Below, one piece after another: positions 43,069 through 52,619 of a DNA stretch of 64,000 bases. The position numbers and the translations under genes are program-made. The stretch covers positions 39,134 through 103,133 of the forward strand of contig NZ_BOQL01000031.1 of NCBI RefSeq assembly GCF_018332655.1, written 5' to 3'. Position 1 is the stretch's first letter; the number at the start of each line of letters is the position of its first letter. This stretch comes from Actinoplanes auranticolor (GTDB lineage Bacteria > Actinomycetota > Actinomycetes > Mycobacteriales > Micromonosporaceae). The notes under the pieces were generated by a model. That model had not been told where the DNA came from. It was given only the letters and a program-made list of their open reading frames with translations, and did not search any database.

Positions 43069-43665
43069 GTGACATTGACCCGCAAAGGGCAGGCGACCAG
43101 GGAACGCATCCTCGAGGCGGCGACGGAGCTCATCGCCCAGCACGGTGTGGCCGGCACGAGCACGGAGGACGTGCGGAAGGCGGCCGGCATCAGCGGCTCG
43201 CAGCTGTACCACTACTTCGCCAGCAAGCAGGCGTTGATCAGGGCGGTCATCACCCGCCAGGCCGAGGCGCCGCTGATCCCCGGCCGGCCGGTCATGGGCG
43301 CCCTGGACAGCTTCGACGCACTGCGGGCCTGGGCCGACGCCGCGATCGAACACCAGGAACACAACAGCGGCCGCGGCGAGTGCACGCTGACGTCTCTGGC
43401 GGGGGAGCTCAGCCCGAGCGACGAACAAACCCGCGAAGACCTGTGCAACGCCTTCCAGCGCTGGCAGTCCCTGCTGCACGACGGCCTGCGAGCGATGCGC
43501 GAACGAGGCGAGCTCCGCCCGGAAGCCGACCTCGACGAGCTGTCGATGGTCCTGCTGACAGCGCTCCAGGGTGGCAGCATCCTCAGCCAGACTGCCCGGA
43601 CCGCCGAACCGATGCGGGTATCGATGAAGGCGGCCCTGGCCTACCTCCGATCGTTCACCGCCTGA
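43069..43665 (+). CDS. TetR-family regulator of the divergent SDR
   Basis: 198 residues. Helix-turn-helix at about 27-48 (T-E-D-V-R-K-A-A-G-I-S-G-S-Q-L-Y-H-Y-F). The C-terminal half, with S-F-D-A-L-R-A-W and L-T-A-L-Q-G-G-S-I-L-S-Q, resembles the LmrA/YxaF subgroup. GTG 43069 has only a weak AGG site. Two operator-like dyads lie between it and the SDR start, so it likely represses both genes until a small ligand binds. The ligand is unknown. Confidence 0.88.
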   Translation: MTLTRKGQATRERILEAATELIAQHGVAGTSTEDVRKAAGISGSQLYHYFASKQALIRAVITRQAEAPLIPGRPVMGALDSFDALRAWADAAIEHQEHNSGRGECTLTSLAGELSPSDEQTREDLCNAFQRWQSLLHDGLRAMRERGELRPEADLDELSMVLLTALQGGSILSQTARTAEPMRVSMKAALAYLRSFTA

Positions 43666-44010
43666 CCGCGTGCTGGTGGTGACTGCCGCGTCATGCGACG
43701 ACGTGCGTCCCTGCGCCGACCAGCTGCAACACCGGCGGCCGAATAAACCGACCGACCTTGCGGTAAGCGTCCCGGCGTAGGCCAACCTCAGCACCGGGCC
43801 GGAGTGGGGCGGTTCTCGGCCCAGCGGCCGGTCCAGGCCGAGGGATCGGCCGCCGGGCCGGCCGGGTGGCATGGGCGGGCGGGCCTGGGCCGGGTCGCGG
43901 CTGGGCGCGCGGACTGCCGGTCCAGGCGCGGCCCGATCCGGCCGGACCTCCCGCGGCAGGACCGGCTGACCGCAGCCGTATGCTTCGCAGCTCTGATCGG
44001 AAGGATCGCC
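43666..44010. other. Gene-free interval
   Basis: 345 bp. No frame has convincing codon use on either strand. A TATGCT hexamer at 43978-43983 could be the -10 of the next gene. Otherwise I see only GC-rich low-complexity sequence. Confidence 0.45.
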
Positions 44011-45072
44011 GTGTACGACTCGCCGCAGCCCTCGTGGGGCGCGCCGCCTCCGCCACCGCCCGGTCCCGGGTACCAGGGCTCGACCGCCATCGCGGTGACT
44101 GCCCGGTACTCGTGGCTGACCTTCATGCTGGCCCTGTTCAAGCCGTACCTTGCGATCAACGGTCAGCCGGTTGCCGCCCGCTGGGGGCGGACCGTCGTGC
44201 CGGTGCCGCCCGGGCAGCACCACGTCCACGTGCACGTGCCGTATCTGCTGCCGTCGCGGATCGGCACTGCCGACACGGTGGTGCCGGTCCATCCCGGCCA
44301 GGTGGCCGAGGTGGAGTACCGCGCACCGGCGATCGCCCTGCTCGACGGCGCGATCGGGCCGGCGCCACAGAAGTACCGCGGTCTGCCGGCGGCGATCGCG
44401 CTCGTGGTGGTGCCGCTGGTCCTGCTGCTGTGCGTGTGCGGCGGTCTCGGCGCGGCGGCTCTGATCGACGACTCGGAATCCGGCACCCCGGTGGCCCGGC
44501 CCACCGCCGTGGAGCCGATCCCGGCCCGGCCGCGAACGACGGAACCCAGTCCGGGCGCGACGGGGGCGGTCCCCTCGGACAAGCCCACCCTGCGGTCCGC
44601 GCCCGTCCGCAAGCTCGTCGGTCCGGCGTACGCGGCCGGGGAAGACACGTACACGATGGCTTTCGCCGGGTGGCCGTTCGCGTTCCGCACGCCCGGCACC
44701 TGGGGGTGCCTGGCCGGCCGCATCGACCTCCCGGAGGCGCAGGCCCGGGTGTGCATCGACGAGGGCAACCCGGGAAGCGGACAAAGGCTGCAGATCATGC
44801 TGCGGCCGTGCCCGGCGCCCTGCGGGGAGGCGGAGCGGGACCGGCTGACCGCGGAATGGTTCGACCCGGGCGCAAAGGGGCGGGCGTACGACAAGAGCAC
44901 CTGGTACGTGGAGACGCCGACCGATGCCAAGGGGCGGTACACCCTCGACATGAGCCACTTCTTCACGACCTCCGGCGGGGCGTGGCAGGTGGGGGTGGGA
45001 GCGTTCGCCCCGCCGGCGAAGAAGACCGTCATTCAGAAGATCTTCAACGATGTGCTGACCCAGACCGGCTGA
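44011..45072 (+). CDS. Single-pass membrane protein of unknown function
   Basis: 353 residues. The N-terminal part (1-125) is Pro-rich at the start, then has S-W-L-T-F-M-L-A-L-F-K-P-Y-L-A-I-N-G-Q-P and a His-rich beta stretch (Q-H-H-V-H-V-H-V-P). One strong transmembrane helix (about 132-153), a Pro/Thr linker, and an extracytoplasmic C-terminal domain (about 210-353) containing four to five Cys and many Trp/Phe follow. GTG 44011 is set by GGAAGGA six bases upstream. The C-terminal domain is not recognised; a chaperone-like or stress-envelope role cannot be told. Confidence 0.7.
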   Translation: MYDSPQPSWGAPPPPPPGPGYQGSTAIAVTARYSWLTFMLALFKPYLAINGQPVAARWGRTVVPVPPGQHHVHVHVPYLLPSRIGTADTVVPVHPGQVAEVEYRAPAIALLDGAIGPAPQKYRGLPAAIALVVVPLVLLLCVCGGLGAAALIDDSESGTPVARPTAVEPIPARPRTTEPSPGATGAVPSDKPTLRSAPVRKLVGPAYAAGEDTYTMAFAGWPFAFRTPGTWGCLAGRIDLPEAQARVCIDEGNPGSGQRLQIMLRPCPAPCGEAERDRLTAEWFDPGAKGRAYDKSTWYVETPTDAKGRYTLDMSHFFTTSGGAWQVGVGAFAPPAKKTVIQKIFNDVLTQTG

Positions 45073-45104
45073 CGGAGGCGGGCGGGGCGCCGCCCCCACC
45101 GCAC

Positions 45105-45956
45105 TCACCGCCGGTTGTAGAGGCGCATGGTCAGCGTGCCGAAGACCGCTACGAAGGCCGCGCTGGCGATGAGGGTCCAGGTGATCTCGCTCATGTCCCA
45201 GGCGCCGGACATCATGGAGCGGACCGCCGTCACCAGGTGGCTGATCGGGTTCACCTCGACGAAGGCCTGCAGCCAGCCCGGCATCGTGCGCGGGTCGACG
45301 AAGACGTTGCTCAGGAAGGTCAGCGGCATCAGGACCAGCATGCTGACGCCCATCACCGACTTCTCCGAGCGCAGGAACAGGCCGAACATGGTCCAGACCC
45401 AGGAGAAGGCGAACGAGAAGACGACCAGCAGGCCGATCGCCGCGGCCACGCCCGCTACGCCGCCCTCGGGGCGGAAGCCCAGGGCCAAGCCGACGGACAT
45501 GATGACCAGGGCGGCCAGGATGTAGCGGAGCACGTCGCCGAAGATCATGCCGACCAGGGCCGCCGGGCGCCACACCGGCAGGGTGCGGAAGCGGTCGAAG
45601 ACGCCCTTCTCGATGTCGGTGTTCAAGCCCACGCCGGTGTACATGGTGATCATCACAACGCTGGTGACCATGATGCCGGGCAGGAAGAACTGGAGGTATT
45701 CACCCGTGGAGCCGGCCAGCGCACCGCCGAAGAGGTACGTGAACATCAGCGTCATGATGATCGGGAAGGCGGTCACGTCGAAGAGCTGCTCGGGGACGTG
45801 CTTGATCTTCAGGATCGCGCGCCAGCCGAAGGTCAGTGAGGCCGACAGTGCGCTCGGGCGTGGTGGGCGTTCGCCCCGGCTCAGCACGGCGGCCAGCGTC
45901 TCGGCCGACGGGGCGTAGGCGGTCGCCGCGTCGGGGGTGGTGGTCGTGGTGCTCAT
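45105..45956 (-). CDS. ABC-2 type transporter permease (DrrB-like)
   Basis: 283 residues with six membrane helices after a cytoplasmic N-terminus (about 1-60). The G-V-F-D-R-F-R-T-L-P segment and the E-V-N-P-I-S-H-L-V-T-A-V-R motif are characteristic of the daunorubicin-resistance (DrrB) permease group. With the ATPase encoded immediately upstream it forms an exporter for drugs, lipids or secondary metabolites. Its ATG overlaps the ATPase stop by four bases. Confidence 0.9.
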   Translation of the reverse strand: MSTTTTTPDAATAYAPSAETLAAVLSRGERPPRPSALSASLTFGWRAILKIKHVPEQLFDVTAFPIIMTLMFTYLFGGALAGSTGEYLQFFLPGIMVTSVVMITMYTGVGLNTDIEKGVFDRFRTLPVWRPAALVGMIFGDVLRYILAALVIMSVGLALGFRPEGGVAGVAAAIGLLVVFSFAFSWVWTMFGLFLRSEKSVMGVSMLVLMPLTFLSNVFVDPRTMPGWLQAFVEVNPISHLVTAVRSMMSGAWDMSEITWTLIASAAFVAVFGTLTMRLYNRR

Positions 45957-46927
45957 GCGTTGACCTCCTGTTGCTGGGCCGGCCGGTCGGTGAGGGCCAG
46001 GAAGACCTCGTCCAGGCTGGGCTGGCCGAGGGCGAAGTCGTCGACCACGATCCCGGCCGTGGCCAGGGCGGCCAGCGCCCGGGACGCGTGCTCGGCGGCG
46101 CCCTGCTCGGAACCCACCGCCCGCGCGGTCAGGGACACCGGGTCGGCGTCCAGCTCGACGGCCGTCTCCAGGGCCGTCGCGATGATGCGCTCGGCGGCGG
46201 GGCGCTGGGCGGCGTCGCGGAGCCGGACGTGGATCGTGCCCGCGCCCACCGACGACTTCAGCTCGCCGGGGGTGCCCTCGGCGATGACCCTGCCGTGGTC
46301 GATCACCGCGATCCGCCCCGCGAGCCGGTCCGCCTCGTCGAGATACTGCGTGGTCAGCAGGACGGTGGTGCCGTTGGCCACCACCATCCGGATGATGTCC
46401 CAGACCTGGTTGCGGCTGCGCGGGTCGAGGCCGGTCGTCGGCTCGTCCAGGAACAGCAGGTCGGGAGTGTTGAGGATGCTCGCCCCGATGTCCAGGCGGC
46501 GGCGCATGCCGCCGGAATACTTCTTCACCTGCCGGTCGGCGGCCTCGGTCAGGCCGAAGGCCTCCAGCAGCTGCGCCGCCCGCTCACGGGCCCGCGGCCG
46601 GGAATGACCGAGCAGGCGGGCCAGCAGGACGAGATTCTCCGTGCCGGTGAGGTCCTCGTCGACCGAGGCGTACTGACCGGTGAGGCTCACCCGGGCGCGG
46701 ACGGCGTCAGCCTCGGAGACGATGTCGTTGCCGAACACGTGGGCGCTGCCGCCGTCGGGGCGCAGCAACGTGGCGAGCATGCGTACCACCGTGGTCTTGC
46801 CTGCTCCGTTCGGCCCGAGCAGGCCGTAGACGGTGCCGGCCGGCACCGTCAGGTCGACGCCGTCGACCGCGCGGTTGGCCCCGAAGATCTTGACGAGACC
46901 GGAGGTCTCGATCGCCGGTGCGCTCAT
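45953..46927 (-). CDS. ABC transporter ATP-binding protein (DrrA-like)
   Basis: 324 residues. Walker A G-P-N-G-A-G-K-T-T, signature Y-S-G-G-M-R-R-R-L-D, Walker B L-L-F-L-D-E-P-T-T-G-L-D and the H-loop region are intact. The extended C-terminal ~100 residues match the DrrA/DUF4162 type. It energises the adjacent permease. No biosynthetic cluster abuts it, and the lipid operon is 7 kb away, so the substrate stays open. Confidence 0.92.
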   Translation of the reverse strand: MSAPAIETSGLVKIFGANRAVDGVDLTVPAGTVYGLLGPNGAGKTTVVRMLATLLRPDGGSAHVFGNDIVSEADAVRARVSLTGQYASVDEDLTGTENLVLLARLLGHSRPRARERAAQLLEAFGLTEAADRQVKKYSGGMRRRLDIGASILNTPDLLFLDEPTTGLDPRSRNQVWDIIRMVVANGTTVLLTTQYLDEADRLAGRIAVIDHGRVIAEGTPGELKSSVGAGTIHVRLRDAAQRPAAERIIATALETAVELDADPVSLTARAVGSEQGAAEHASRALAALATAGIVVDDFALGQPSLDEVFLALTDRPAQQQEVNA

Positions 46928-47008
46928 GATGAGAACCCTTGGCTGTCCATGCAGGCATCCTGGCGTACCGGTGTGACATTTTGGGGGCGCCCGCCAGGTT
47001 TCAGGCGC

Positions 47009-47415
47009 TCAGGAGCCGGCCAGCGCCAGCACGTCCTGGGCCGCCCGGGTGACCTTGCCGTCGGCGCCGGCCGCCGCGTAGACCGCCACGGTGTCGGCGG
47101 CGATCGCCGGCCACGCGAAGTCGTCGCGGACCCGGCGCCGGCCGCGGCGGGCCAGGCGGCGGGCGTAGTGCCGGTCGGCCGGGACGTCGCCGACCGAGGC
47201 GGCCAGCGAAGCCGGATCCTGCGGACTGAAGCGCACCCCGGTCACGCCGTGCTCGACGATCTCGGCCAGCCCGCCGGTCTGCGACACCGCCGTCGGTGAC
47301 CGGGAACTCCGGCGGGTCGTCCGGGGCGCGGACGATGTGCACACCCTCGGCGTACTCCTCGCGCAGCGCGCCGGGGGCGTGCCGGGTCACCACCGTCACC
47401 TCGTTCGTCCCGGCC
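47009..47415 (-). pseudogene. GT4 glycosyltransferase remnant (glycogen-synthase-type fold)
   Basis: Two pieces of a GT4 enzyme lie in different frames. An early segment N-E-V-T-V-V-T-R-H-A is followed by G-V-H-I-V-R-A-P (about 47293-47410). A late segment G-G-L-A-E-I-V-E-H-G-V-T-G-V-R-F continues to an intact-looking C-terminus ending at 47009. In GT4 enzymes these parts are about 250 residues apart, so the N-terminus and most of the middle are gone and a frameshift joins the rest. The donor-binding E-x7-E region is missing, so it cannot be active. Confidence 0.75.
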
Positions 47416-47971
47416 GCCGCGGTGGGCGCCCTGGTAGCGGTACTCGGTGGGCGCGAGGGGTGCGCAGTCCGAGCGGGGTGAGCAGCGCGGCGCCGACCGC
47501 GCGGACGGCGGCCCGGTCGCGGTCGCGCTCGGCCGGGCCGGCCAGCGGCGGTGCGGCAGGGACCACGCCGGCAACTGGTCGGGCCGCAGCGAGGGGTCGT
47601 CGTCGAAGGCGCCGGCACCCAGCGGGTAGGCCGAGGTGGGCCCGTCCACCACGTCGTACAGCCAGCCCTCGGGCGCTCGGTAGCGGGCGGCGAACGAGGC
47701 CCGGGCGTGCCGGGCCCGCAGCTCATCCGAGTCGCGGCCGGCCTCCTCCAGCAGGTCGCCCAGCGCGGCCAGTGCGTTCACCCAGAGCACGTTGATCTTC
47801 ACCGGTTTGCCGATCCGCGGCGTCACCGGCCCGTGCTCGGGTGCGCAGGCCGCACGCCGTGCCGGAGGCGAATCCGCCCAGCCCGTCGGTGACCGGCCAC
47901 TCGTGCTCGGTGCCGCCGTCGGCCGCGAGCGAACCGCAGGTCTGTGGTTCGAGAATGATCGGCATCGTCAT
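47416..47971 (-). pseudogene. Glycogen debranching enzyme (amylo-1,6-glucosidase-type) remnant
   Basis: The first ~45 codons read as a normal N-terminus (E-W-P-V-T-D-G-L-G-G-F-A-S-G-T then C-G-L-R-T). At about 47848 the sequence jumps into another frame at T-P-R-I-G-K-P-V-K-I-N-V-L-W-V-N-A-L, which belongs several hundred residues later in intact family members. It runs through D-D-D-P-S-L-R-P-D-Q-L, then changes frame at least twice (A-L-L-T-P-L-G-L-R-T and L-A-P-T-E-Y-R) before meeting the GT4 remnant. Several frameshifts plus a large internal deletion make it a decayed gene. It is divergent from the intact glgX. Confidence 0.8.
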
Positions 47972-48151
47972 GCGGGAAGCTCACTCAGCGCCACCATGGC
48001 GCAATGCTCATTGTGGAACCTGTTAAACCACCCAATTTCATGGAATGTCCGCAGCGAATGGGGGAAGTCTCAGTGGGTAACCGGACAGTCGCCGGGACGC
48101 CGCCAGTCCCATCGGTGAGAATGACCGCTGACACGGTCGCACAGGATTGAG

Positions 48152-48167
48152 CCCCGCCCGGGCGGGG
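48152..48167. promoter_or_regulatory. Perfect 16-bp dyad CCCCGCCCGGGCGGGG before glgX
   Basis: An uninterrupted palindrome 71 bp upstream of glgX, followed by a second 12-bp one (GCGAGGCCTCGC, 48189-48200). They may form operator sites or a leader hairpin controlling the glgX-treY-treZ operon. The remaining 267-bp interval contains no gene. Confidence 0.35.
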
Positions 48168-48238
48168 AAGACACGGCCCGCCCCCGCGGCGAGGCCTCGC
48201 GGCCGCAGGGCACCAACGGTCGAGGGTGGGAGCAGCAC

Positions 48239-50350
48239 ATGCAGGTGTGGCCGGGTCACCGGTATCCACTGGGCGCGACGTACGACGGCACGGGCACCAA
48301 CTTCGCGATCTTCTCCGAGGTCGCCGAGGCCGTGGAGCTGTGCCTGTTCGATCCGTCGGGCAACGAGCGGAAGGTACAGCTGCACGAGCAGGACGCCTTC
48401 GTCTGGCACGCCTACCTGCCCGGGGTCGAGCCGGGTCAGCGTTACGGCTACCGGGTCTACGGGCCGTACGACCCGTCGCGGGGGCTGCGGTGCAATCCGC
48501 ACAAGCTCCTGCTGGACCCGTACGCGCGGGCGGTCGACGCGGACATCGCGTGGCACCCCTCGCTGTACGCCTACGACTTCGACAACCCGGACGAGATGTC
48601 GGACCTCGACTCGGCGCCGCACATGGCCAAGGGTGTCGTGGTCAACCCGTACTTCGACTGGGGCAACGACCGCCGGCCGGACATCCCGTACCACCACTCG
48701 GTGATCTACGAGACGCACGTCAAGGGCCTGACCGAGCGGCACCCCGAGGTGCCCCGGGACATGCGCGGCACGTACGCGGCCATCGGCCACCCGGCGATCA
48801 TCGAGCACCTCAAGCAGCTCGGGGTGACCGCGGTCGAGCTGATGCCGGTGCACCAGTTCGTGCACGACAACCGCCTGGCGGACCTGGGACTGCGCAACTA
48901 CTGGGGTTACAACACGCTGGGGTTCTTCGCGCCGTACCACGGTTATTCGGCGATGGGGTCGCTCGGCCAGCAGACCAGCGAGTTCCGGGCCATGGTCAAG
49001 GCGCTGCACATGGCCGGCATGGAGGTCATCCTCGACGTCGTCTACAACCACACCGCGGAGGGCAACCACCTCGGCCCGACGCTGAGCCTCAAGGGCATCG
49101 ACAACCGGACCTACTACCGTCTGGTCGACGATCAGCCCAATTTCTACATGGACTACACGGGTACGGGTAACAGCCTCAACGTGCGCAGCCCGCAGAGCCT
49201 CCAGCTCATCATGGACTCGCTGCGGTACTGGGTGACCGAGATGCACGTCGACGGTTTCCGCTTCGACCTCGCCTCCACGCTGGCCCGCGAGTTCTACGAC
49301 GTCGACCGCCTGTCCACCTTCTTCGAGGTCGTCCAGCAGGACCCGGTGGTCGGGCAGGTCAAGCTCATCGCCGAGCCCTGGGACGTCGGCCCGGGCGGCT
49401 ACCAGGTCGGCAACTTCCCGCCCAACTGGACCGAATGGAACGGCAAGTACCGCGACACCGTGCGCGACTTCTGGCGCGGCGAGCCGGCCACGCTGGCCGA
49501 GTTCGCCAGCCGCATCACCGGCTCGGCCGACCTCTACCAGGACGACGGCCGCAAGCCGTTCCACTCGATCAACTTCGTGACCGCGCACGACGGCTTCACC
49601 CTCAACGACCTGGTCTCGTACAACGACAAGCACAACGAGGCCAACAACGAGGAGAACCGCGACGGCGAGAGCCACAACCGGTCCTGGAACTGCGGCACCG
49701 AGGGCCCGACCGACGACCAGCAGGTGCTGCAGCTGCGGGCCAAGCAGCGCCGCAACTTCCTGGCCACGCTGATGCTCAGCCAGGGCGTGCCGATGATCTC
49801 GCACGGCGACGAGCTGGGCCGCACCCAGCAGGGCAACAACAACGCGTACTGCCAGGACAACGAGATCAGCTGGATCGACTGGGACAACGCCGACGAGACG
49901 CTGCTGGAGTTCACCCGCAAGCTGACCGCGTTCCGCCACCGCCACCAGGTCTTCCAGCGCCGGCGCTTCTTCACCGGCCTGCCGGTGACCGCGCGTGGCG
50001 GCGGCGACCCGCTGCCCGACCTGGAGTGGTTCACCCCGGACGGCCGGCAGATGGCCGGTGACGACTGGGGCAACGACTTCGGCCGGGCCGTGGCCCTGTT
50101 CGTCAACGGCGAGGGCATCCGCGAGCGCGGCCAGTACGGCCAGCGCCACGTGGACAGCTCCTTCCTGCTCTTCTTCAACGCCCACGACGCGCCCATCGAG
50201 TTCCATACGCCCCCCGCGGAGTACGGCGAGAAGTGGGAGAAGGTCATCGAGACCGCGGAACCGTCCCCGGACCGGCCCTCGGTCGTCGAGGCCGGCTCCT
50301 CCATCCTCGTGCCGGACCGCTCGCTCATCGTCTTGGACAGGACGGTTTAA
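48239..50350 (+). CDS. glgX: Glycogen debranching enzyme GlgX (isoamylase type)
   Basis: 703 residues. N-terminal CBM48 (about 1-115), then a GH13 barrel with V-I-Y-E-T-H-V-K-G, D-V-V-Y-N-H-T-A-E-G, nucleophile Asp in G-F-R-F-D-L-A-S, acid Glu in L-I-A-E-P-W-D-V-G and Asp in T-A-H-D-G-F-T-L-N-D. It removes alpha-1,6 branches from glycogen, producing linear maltooligosaccharides for TreY. The ATG has GGGAG seven bases upstream. The stop is one base before treY, so it leads a three-gene operon. Confidence 0.95.
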   Translation: MQVWPGHRYPLGATYDGTGTNFAIFSEVAEAVELCLFDPSGNERKVQLHEQDAFVWHAYLPGVEPGQRYGYRVYGPYDPSRGLRCNPHKLLLDPYARAVDADIAWHPSLYAYDFDNPDEMSDLDSAPHMAKGVVVNPYFDWGNDRRPDIPYHHSVIYETHVKGLTERHPEVPRDMRGTYAAIGHPAIIEHLKQLGVTAVELMPVHQFVHDNRLADLGLRNYWGYNTLGFFAPYHGYSAMGSLGQQTSEFRAMVKALHMAGMEVILDVVYNHTAEGNHLGPTLSLKGIDNRTYYRLVDDQPNFYMDYTGTGNSLNVRSPQSLQLIMDSLRYWVTEMHVDGFRFDLASTLAREFYDVDRLSTFFEVVQQDPVVGQVKLIAEPWDVGPGGYQVGNFPPNWTEWNGKYRDTVRDFWRGEPATLAEFASRITGSADLYQDDGRKPFHSINFVTAHDGFTLNDLVSYNDKHNEANNEENRDGESHNRSWNCGTEGPTDDQQVLQLRAKQRRNFLATLMLSQGVPMISHGDELGRTQQGNNNAYCQDNEISWIDWDNADETLLEFTRKLTAFRHRHQVFQRRRFFTGLPVTARGGGDPLPDLEWFTPDGRQMAGDDWGNDFGRAVALFVNGEGIRERGQYGQRHVDSSFLLFFNAHDAPIEFHTPPAEYGEKWEKVIETAEPSPDRPSVVEAGSSILVPDRSLIVLDRTV

Positions 50351-50351
50351 A

Positions 50352-52619
50352 TTGCCCCCCTCTGCTACTTACCGTGTCCAGGTCCGCCCCGAATTCCCCC
50401 TGAAGTCCACGGCCGAACTCGCCGAATACCTGGCCGACCTCGGCGTCAGCCACCTCTACACCGCGCCGCTGCTGGCCGCGACGCCCGGCTCCGAGCACGG
50501 CTACGACGTCGTCGACCACAACCAGGTCAACCCCGCGCTCGGCGGCGAGGAGGGCCGGCTGGCGCTCAAGGTCGCCCTGGACGGGGCCGGCCTGGGCCTG
50601 GTGATCGACATCGTGCCCAACCACGCCGGCGTGGGCGTCCCGTCCCACAACCCGACGTGGTGGGACGTGCTCAAGCACGGCGAGCAGTCGGCGTACGCGA
50701 AGTTCTACGACATCGACTGGTCCCGCGGCCGGCTGCTGCTGCCGGTGCTGGCCGACGACCCGGCCGCGCTGGACGAGCTGAAGGTCGAGGGCGACGAGCT
50801 CCACTACTACGACAAGCGCTACCCGATCGCCGACGGCACCGGCGGGGGCACCGCCCGCGAGGTGCACGACCGCCAGCACTACGAACTGGTCAACTGGACC
50901 CGCGGCGACTCGGAGCTGAACTACCGCCGGTTCTTCGCCATCGTCGACCTGGCCGGCCTGCGGGTCGAGGACCCCGAGGTCTTCGAGGCGACCCACCGCG
51001 AGATCCTGCGCTGGTACGACGAGGGCGCGGTGCAGGGCATCCGGGTCGACCACCCGGACGGCCTGCGTGACCCCGGCGACTACCTGCGCCGGCTGCACGA
51101 GCGCGCCCCGGACGCCTGGCTCACGGTCGAGAAGATCCTCGAGCCCGGCGAGGAGCTCCCGGACTGGCCGGTGGCCGGCACGACGGGCTACGACGCGCTG
51201 TCCGAGGTCTGCGGCGTCTTCGTGGACCCGGGCACGGAGGCGTTCTTCGACACCCTCGACCATCACCTGACCGGCGGTGAGCGCAGCTGGCAGGACCTGG
51301 TGCACGAGACCAAGCTGCAGGCCGCGACCACGCTGCTCGCCGCCGAACTGGCCCGGATGTGCCGGCTGGTGCCGGAGATCGAGGCCGCTCCGCGCGCGCT
51401 GGCCGAGCTGGCCGCCTGCTTCCCGGTCTACCGGTCCTACCTGCCGTTCGGCACCCGGCACCTGGCCAAGGCGCGGTCCGAGGCGGGCCGGCGGCGCCCC
51501 GGCCTGATCCCGGCCCTGGACCAGCTCACCGCCCGGCTGCGGCGCCCCGACGACGAGCTGGCCGCCCGGTTCCAGCAGTACACCGGCGCGGTCATGGCCA
51601 AGGGCGTCGAGGACACCGCGTTCTACCGGTGGACCCGGTTCACCGCCCGCAACGAGGTCGGCAACGACCCGGCCAAGTTCGGGGTCTATCCCGACGAGTT
51701 CCACGAGTACGCCGGCGAGCGGCAGCGCCGGTGGCCGGAGACGATGACCACGCTCTCCACCCACGACACCAAGCGCAGTGAGGACGTGCGGGCCCGGCTC
51801 GCCGTGCTCAGCGAGCTGCCCGGGGACTGGACCGAGGTGGTGCGCCGCTGGGTGCGCGCCGCCCCGCTGAGCGATCCGGCGCTGGCCCACCTGATCTGGC
51901 AGGCCGCCGTCGGGGCCTGGCCGATCGAGCGGGAGCGGCTGCAGGCGTACGCGCTCAAGGCCGCCCGCGAGGGCGCGGCCGCCACCACCTGGCAGCACCC
52001 GGACGAGCGGTTCGAGACGGCGCTGCGCGAGATGGTCGACAAGATCTACGACGACCCGGCCCTGCACACCGAGATCGGTGACTTCGCCGCGTCGATCACC
52101 GCGCCGGGCTGGGCCAACTCGCTGGGCCAGAAGCTGGTCCAGCTGGCCATGCCGGGCGTGCCCGACACCTACCAGGGCACCGAGCTGTGGGACTTCTCGC
52201 TGGTCGACCCGGACAACCGGCGGCCGGTCGACTTCGGCCTGCGGCGCGAGCTGCTGGGCCGCCTCGACGACGGCTGGCAGCCGCCGGTCGACGAGACCGG
52301 CGCGGCGAAGCTGCTGGTGACCAGCCGTACGTTGCGGTTGCGCCGGCAGCGGCCGGAGCTGTTCACCGGCTACCGCAGCGTCTACGCCGAGGGCCGGGTC
52401 TCCGACCACGTGCTCGCCTTCGACCGCGGCGGCGTGGTGGCCGTGGCGACCCGGCTGCCGGTCGGATTGTCACGCCACGGCGGCTGGCACGACACCACGC
52501 TGACACTCGACGGCCACACGTGGACGGAAGTGTTCACGAATACCAGTTACGGCGGTAACCGCCTGGCGGTGGCCGATCTGCTGCACACCTATCCCGTCGC
52601 ACTGCTGGTGAAAGAGTAA
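50352..52619 (+). CDS. treY: Maltooligosyltrehalose synthase TreY
   Basis: 755 residues, GH13. S-A-T-Y-R-V-Q-V at the N-terminus, Y-T-A-P-L-L-A-A-T-P-G-S-E-H-G-Y-D, catalytic Asp in G-I-R-V-D-H-P-D-G, Glu in L-T-V-E-K-I-L, and S-T-H-D-T-K-R-S-E-D are diagnostic. It rearranges the reducing-end alpha-1,4 bond of a maltooligosaccharide into the alpha,alpha-1,1 bond of trehalose. The TTG start follows AGGACGG and comes one base after the glgX stop. Its TAA overlaps the treZ ATG. Confidence 0.95.
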   Translation: MPPSATYRVQVRPEFPLKSTAELAEYLADLGVSHLYTAPLLAATPGSEHGYDVVDHNQVNPALGGEEGRLALKVALDGAGLGLVIDIVPNHAGVGVPSHNPTWWDVLKHGEQSAYAKFYDIDWSRGRLLLPVLADDPAALDELKVEGDELHYYDKRYPIADGTGGGTAREVHDRQHYELVNWTRGDSELNYRRFFAIVDLAGLRVEDPEVFEATHREILRWYDEGAVQGIRVDHPDGLRDPGDYLRRLHERAPDAWLTVEKILEPGEELPDWPVAGTTGYDALSEVCGVFVDPGTEAFFDTLDHHLTGGERSWQDLVHETKLQAATTLLAAELARMCRLVPEIEAAPRALAELAACFPVYRSYLPFGTRHLAKARSEAGRRRPGLIPALDQLTARLRRPDDELAARFQQYTGAVMAKGVEDTAFYRWTRFTARNEVGNDPAKFGVYPDEFHEYAGERQRRWPETMTTLSTHDTKRSEDVRARLAVLSELPGDWTEVVRRWVRAAPLSDPALAHLIWQAAVGAWPIERERLQAYALKAAREGAAATTWQHPDERFETALREMVDKIYDDPALHTEIGDFAASITAPGWANSLGQKLVQLAMPGVPDTYQGTELWDFSLVDPDNRRPVDFGLRRELLGRLDDGWQPPVDETGAAKLLVTSRTLRLRRQRPELFTGYRSVYAEGRVSDHVLAFDRGGVVAVATRLPVGLSRHGGWHDTTLTLDGHTWTEVFTNTSYGGNRLAVADLLHTYPVALLVKE

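Noticed and set aside
43021..45573. Minus-strand open frame of 850 codons covering a TetR gene and a membrane protein
   Set aside because: It runs across promoter and operator sequence and overlaps three clear genes; composition is Arg/Gly/Pro-rich.
47001..47971. Intact genes in the 47-48 kb region
   Set aside because: Each open frame covers only part of a family and the homologous segments hop between frames, so they are better called pseudogenes.
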